A DNA stretch of 64,000 bases. Origin: Acanthochlamys bracteata (Eukaryota; Streptophyta; Magnoliopsida; Pandanales; Velloziaceae). Position 1 is the first letter of the stretch, and each line of letters begins with the position of its first letter. Positions 59,934-64,000 of the stretch are shown piece by piece. The DNA lies in the NCBI GenBank assembly GCA_019914995.1, contig CM034129.1, positions 10,905,725-10,969,724 on the forward strand, in the 5' to 3' direction. The notes under the pieces were generated by a model, which had not been told where the DNA came from, searched no databases, and saw nothing but the letters and a program-made list of their open reading frames with translations. The position numbers were made by a program, and so were the translations under genes.

Positions 59934-61418
59934 CTAAATATTTTTGCGCCTGGAGGATGTCCTGCAACCAGGAGGTCGAGGACGTTGGTGTTTAGGTTTA
60001 GCAGTAGAGGATTGGGGAAGTCTCACTACATCATCATCTAAAAAGGCTTGGGAGCTAGAGACGGATTTATAAGCCCTTCGTTTTAAATTTTTTCGTTTAA
60101 GGGGTAGGCTGGGGATGTTTGAGTGTGATGATGGAGGATCAGAGGCAGGAGGTTGTGTGGTGAGGGGATCACAATGTGCTTCTGTTGGAGCTGCAGACTG
60201 ACTCTCTGTTGGGGCTTCTTGAGACAAGGGATCGTTCTGCAAAGTTGCTAGGGCTACATAGACAATGGTTCAGTTTCATGGTCCAATTCTTCAGAGGCTG
60301 CTTCAGCAGTGCATTCAGTGGGTGACTCCTTATGCATTGGTTGCTCAGTGGCATTTTCTGGGGTTGCAGATTGTTCATTTCTGCTCGTGTCTATTTCTGG
60401 ATGATCTGCATCCTCCCCTGCATACTCCTGAGCCTTGTCACTTTCTGTTTTGGAGTCTTCATGTGCAGTCGTAGTTGTGGGGTGCTCTGGCTGGCAGATT
60501 ACATCCTTGAGCTGTTCAAAGGTAACATTCAGCTTTTTGATTTCCTTTGTTTGCTCCAGGATTGCATTGTAAATATTTGTGAGATATTCTGTTAGAGGAG
60601 CCAGGGCAGCATTTGTATTGGTCTGAGGGTCAGCTAGAGTATGCTTGGATTTCTCTTTTGTCTCAGTAATTCCTCTCAGAAATTTGGCATCCAGCTTAAA
60701 TATCTTTTTCACTTATAATGTCCTCATGGGCACTGTCTCGAGAATGCATATTTTACAGATGACATGAGGATATGGAAAATGCTTGCTACCGGATTTAGAA
60801 ACTCTAATCATGTGGTGCAGCATCACTTCACAGAGATTAACAGGTAGTTTATTCATTAACCTCCATAGCAAGAATGCATCATAAGTGGTAATAATATTAC
60901 GGCTCCCAGACCGTGGGACTATCATCTTTGAAATGATATGGCACAGGGCTCTCGGAAGCACAGACAGGTGAGCAGTACTGAAGCTTGGTAACTGTGTCTA
61001 ATGTTTGCTTCAGATAGTTTAGTTTTGAATCATTGGCAGGCGGCATTTCTTCTCAGTAAGATATGTCAAGCATCATTGACATGAACCGTGCCTCCAGATT
61101 TATCTCAATGCCATTCACCATGGTCTGAACAAAGAAATTTCCTATTTCATGAAGGTTTGCATAAAAGACTCGGACGCATTCTTCTGAAAATTCTCCGGGC
61201 CAGTCGTTGAATGGTAGCCAACCTTGTGCTTCAAAGAGTTCATCCACTTCTAACCCAAAGTAGTTGAAATCATCAAAATTGATGCTTACCGGAGTCAAAA
61301 TCGGGATTGCCAGCTGCCAACTGTATTTCTCAAATTCTTTCTTTCCAGTGAATCTGTCGTCCTCCTCACGGGTAATTTTGGAGCGTTTGGATTTTTCTTT
61401 GCCATGACAGAGATTCAA
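59934..61418 (-). pseudogene. Additional retroelement ORF, left copy, broken
   Basis: Four open pieces on the minus strand (61053-61418, 60713-60961, 60254-60712, 59934-60242), separated by a stop after LDISY and by frameshifts. They match the right copy in order. The N-terminal domain with GWLPFNDWPGE and ECVRVFYANL fits the Pfam-type putative plant transposon protein domain. A middle block holds LPRALCHIISKMIVPRSGS. The tail is acidic and Pro/Ser/Thr-rich with a basic KRKNLKRR end. Relative to the right copy it carries many C-to-T type changes. Confidence 0.75.
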
Positions 61419-61434
61419 AGTAGGGTTTAAGAGA

Positions 61435-63057
61435 TTGAGATCTGAAGATTCGAAACAAGGGCAGAGATTCTCATCGTTCTCAATTCGAAATCAAAAAATT
61501 TCCTCCCAAAACCATTGTTTCGAATTTTCAGATCTCAATCCCTCAAACCCTACTCTGAATCTCTACCATGGCAAAGAAAAATCCAAACGCTCCAAAATTG
61601 CCCGTGGGGAGGACGACAGATTCACTGAAAAGGAAGAATTTGAGAAATACAGTCGGCAGCTGGCAATCCCGATTTTGACTCCGGCGAGCATCAATTTTGA
61701 TGATTTCAACTACTCTAGGCTAGAAGTGGACGAACTCCTTGAAGCACAAGGTTGGCTACCATTCAACGACTGGCCCGGAGAAATTTCAGAAGAATGTGTC
61801 CGAGTCTTCTATACAAACCTTAATGAAACAGGAAATTCCTCTGTTCAGACCATGGTGAATGGCATTGAGATAAATCTGGAGGCACGGTCCATGTCCCTGA
61901 TGCTTGACATACCTTACCGAGAAGAAATGCCGCCTGCCAGTGACTCAAAACTAAACTATCTAAAGCAAGCATTAGACATAGACATAGTCACCAAGCTTCA
62001 GTACGACTCAGTTGCTCACCTGTCTCTACTTCCGAGAGCCCTGTGCCATATCATTTCAAAGATGATAGTCCCACGGTCTGAGAGCCGTAATATTATTACC
62101 ACTTATTATGCATTCTTGCTATGGAGGTTAGTGAAGAAACTACCTATTAATCTCTATGAAGTGATGCTGCATCACATGATATTTAAATCCGGTAGCAAGC
62201 ATTTTCCATATCCCTATGTCATCTATAGAATATGCAGCCTCGAGACAGTGCCCATGAGGACACTGCAAGTGAAAAAGATGTTTAAACTGGATGGCAAATT
62301 TCTGAGAGGAATTACTGAGGCAGAAGAGAAATCCAAGCATACTCCAGCTGACCCTCAGACCAATACAAATGCTGCCCTGGCTACTATAACAGAATGTCTC
62401 ACAAACATTTACAATGCAATCCTGGAGCAAATAAAGGAAATCAAAAAACTGAATGTTATCTTTGAACAGCTCAAAGATACAATCTGCAAGCCAGAGCACC
62501 CCACAACTAAGACTGCACATGAAGACTCTAAAATAGAAAGTGACAAGGCTCAGGAGTACGAATGGGAGGATGCAAATCATCCAGAAATGGACACGAGCAG
62601 AAATGAACAATCTGCAACTCCAGAAAATACTACTGAACAACCAATGCATAAGTAGTCACCCACTGAATGCACTGCTGAAGCAGCCTCTGAAGAATTGGAC
62701 CATGAAACTGAACCACTGTCCATCACTGTTTATGTAGCCCCAGCAACTCTACAGGACGATCTCTTGTCTCAAGAAGCCCCAACAGAGAGTCAGTCTGTAG
62801 CTTCAACAGAAGCACATTGTGATCCCCTCATCACACAACCTCCTGCCTCTGATCCTCCATCATCACACTCAAACATCCCCAGTCTACCCCTTAAACGCAA
62901 AAATTTAAAACGAAAGGCTCATAAATCCGTCTCTAGATTCCAAGCCTTTTTACCTGATGATGTAGTGATACTTTCCCAATCCTCTACTGCCAAACCTAAA
63001 CACCAACGTCCTCAACCTCCTGATTGCAGGACATTCTGCATGCGCAAAAACATTTAG
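61435..63057 (+). pseudogene. Additional retroelement ORF, right copy, one internal stop
   Basis: One frame stays open from the conserved start region (about 61555) to 63057, except for a single TAG at 62653-62655 where the left copy has Glu. The first ~40 codons after 61435 come from the spacer and leader and are not conserved. Domain order: transposon-protein-like region (about 61600-61930), a hydrophobic/basic middle with IISKMIVPRS, a helical segment rich in Lys/Glu, an acidic Ser/Thr/Pro tail, and a basic KRKNLKRKAHK terminus. It is the better preserved of the two arms. Not known to encode reverse transcriptase or gag. Confidence 0.75.
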
Positions 63058-63494
63058 ATACTAAGTTTGTTTATTAAACTTTGACTAAACTTAGTTTGTT
63101 TGCTTGTTGCTACTTTTTGATGTTTATGTTAAGACATCTTTTTTATCCTTTGTTATGTTTGGATGTCTGATTTGTTGAACTTCATGTTATAACAATTTAA
63201 CTATCTTTGCCTATACTGACTGTGTTTTTAGTGTTGAACTTTTAGTTGTGTTATATATTTTTTTTTGTACAACTTCACCTTTTTGAGATGACAAAGAGGG
63301 AGAAAAATGAGGAGAATTATTGCAAAATAAATTGCATGATAGCATACAAAAATAATGGTTCAAATTAAGGGGGAGCCATGTATAGGTAAACTAAATAGAT
63401 GCACCAGTTAAGGAGGAGTCATGCACATGTAACCAATAGTATGGCAATTTTTAATGGCTTGTGAAAACATAAATCAATAATTCTTAATTTGTTT
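61515..63494. repeat. Right arm of ~1.95-kb palindrome
   Basis: Inverted counterpart of 59507-61458. Purine tracts on the plus strand lie near 63294-63302, 63370-63376 and 63411-63418. It ends at a junction with the LTR stub. Confidence 0.9.
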
Positions 63495-63498
63495 GTAA

Positions 63499-63527
63499 TT
63501 ATCAAAATTAACTTGATAGTTCCAACA
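63499..63527 (-). repeat. LTR stub at outer end of right arm
   Basis: On the minus strand it reads TGTTGGAACTATCAAGTTAA and onward, identical to the first ~28 bp of the full LTR at 59481 downward. The rest of this LTR is missing. Confidence 0.85.
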
Positions 63528-64000
63528 CACTTCAAATAAGACACTTAACATTATAGGAAAAAATATTTCTCGCATATAAAACATACAGCCAAAAATAGAA
63601 ACTCATACAAACTCTAAGTGCGTGTTTACCAAGGGGTGTAAGTGGAGTTTTTGAGTGAAGTAGAGTTTTTAGGAAGTAAATTTAAAAAATAAAATAAAAA
63701 ATAAAAAATATTTAATAAAAAATAAAATTTTATATTAATTATATATTTTTAGTAAGTTATAAATTTGAATTTTTAAAAAAATTTTATTGATAAAAAAAAT
63801 TATTTTAATTTTTATATATATTTATGTGAAACTTGAATTTAAGAGAAGTGGAGTTTAGGGGTGTTGGTAAACACGCCCTAAGTTAATTGCTAGCCGTTCA
63901 GATCAAGGCTCCAGAGTAAATTCTACTTACTTCATACAATTTGAGTAACTAATTTGAGAAAACTCTTGGTGAGATAAGTGAACTTTCTTATAATTCACGT
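63528..64000. other. Right flank with MITE
   Basis: After the composite element the sequence is AT-rich and holds one MITE. No gene is recognised before the window ends. Confidence 0.6.
63618..63878. mobile_element. Tourist-like MITE with TAA target duplication
   Basis: Ends gtgcgtgtttaccaa and ttggtaaacacgccc are inverted repeats (14 of 15), flanked by taa (63615-63617 and 63879-63881). The inside is AT-rich with gagttt/agtgga blocks like the SEC6-intron copy. Confidence 0.75.

Larger units (their letters stand above)
59507..61458. repeat. Left arm of ~1.95-kb palindrome
   Basis: Reverse-complement match to 61515-63494 along its whole length, from the ORF 5' end at the centre to the purine-tract region at the outside. 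The inner edge reads gagatctgaagattcgaaac, matching the complement of the right inner edge with one difference. Confidence 0.9.
58041..63527 (-). mobile_element. Composite palindromic Sirevirus-like retroelement
   Basis: Minus-strand reading order: a ~28-bp LTR stub (63527-63499), an inverted arm (63494-61515), a 56-bp spacer (61514-61459), a sense arm (61458-59507), a polypurine tract (59495-59482) and a complete LTR (59481-58041). Flanks are tactt (58036-58040) and cactt (63528-63532), a near-perfect 5-bp target duplication. gag and pol are absent. The two arms hold the same additional ORF and several GGGGGAG-type purine tracts, which together with the LTR start TGTTGGAACTATCAAG indicate the Sirevirus branch of Ty1/copia. 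The arms have diverged by several percent, so the insertion is not new. Confidence 0.75.

Noticed and set aside
62140..62649. 169-residue minus-strand open frame within the right arm.
   Set aside because: It is the antisense of the additional retroelement ORF; its homologue in the left arm is likewise an antisense shadow.
1..64000. CRISPR arrays, operons, bacterial-type systems or tRNA/rRNA genes.
   Set aside because: No regularly spaced direct-repeat array with unique spacers, no operon-like gene packing and no recognisable tRNA or rRNA sequence was seen; the tandem repeats have two or three units only.

Overview
The window is nuclear DNA from a flowering plant. The genes carry many GT-AG introns, the intergenic DNA is AT-rich and full of MITE-type repeats, and there are LINE and LTR-retrotransposon remains plus plant-only genes: a plastid DPE1-type glucanotransferase, CYP78A, a FLX-like gene and a HIT4-like gene. 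I cannot name the lineage from sequence alone. I rebuilt every gene exon by exon, and the intact ones keep one open frame across all proposed splice sites.

Layout: (1) 1.8-7.0 kb, minus strand: a 14-exon HEAT INTOLERANT 4-like gene (359 aa). Upstream of it lies a perfect ~278-bp tandem duplication rich in TGGGCT boxes. (2) 7.9-11.4 kb: gene-free, with a foldback hairpin and AT-rich repeats. (3) 11.4-23.3 kb, minus: exocyst subunit SEC6, 25 exons, 762 aa; one intron holds a small LTR element with a 5-bp target duplication. (4) 24.1-34.6 kb, plus: plastidial 4-alpha-glucanotransferase DPE1, 16 exons, 586 aa, divergent from SEC6. Its introns hold an antisense LINE relic and several MITEs. (5) 34.8-39.6 kb, minus: an intron-containing decayed gene for a plastid M41-protease-like membrane protein. 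(6) 42.2-43.9 kb, minus: an intact two-exon CYP78A cytochrome P450. (7) 48.0-50.3 kb, minus: an intact GFO/IDH/MocA oxidoreductase, followed at 51.1-52.2 kb by a ruined tandem paralogue. (8) 56.4-57.9 kb, minus: a frameshifted FLX-like pseudogene. (9) 58.0-63.5 kb: a composite retroelement.

The most unusual object is (9). It has one complete Sirevirus-like LTR (~1.44 kb, minus orientation). This is joined to two head-to-head copies of the same additional ORF plus polypurine-tract region, forming a ~1.95-kb-arm palindrome around a 56-bp spacer. The far end is a ~28-bp stub of the same LTR. Near-identical 5-bp flanks (tactt/cactt) suggest the whole palindromic product inserted as one unit. The stub junction sits at a short sequence shared by the LTR and the region beside the polypurine tract, which points to template switching during reverse transcription.

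The intact genes look like unlinked housekeeping or developmental functions: chromatin response to heat, exocytosis, starch turnover, organ-size P450 and an oxidoreductase. Nothing suggests a gene cluster. Three decayed genes and at least five TAA-flanked MITEs show a locus shaped mainly by duplication, decay and transposon insertion.
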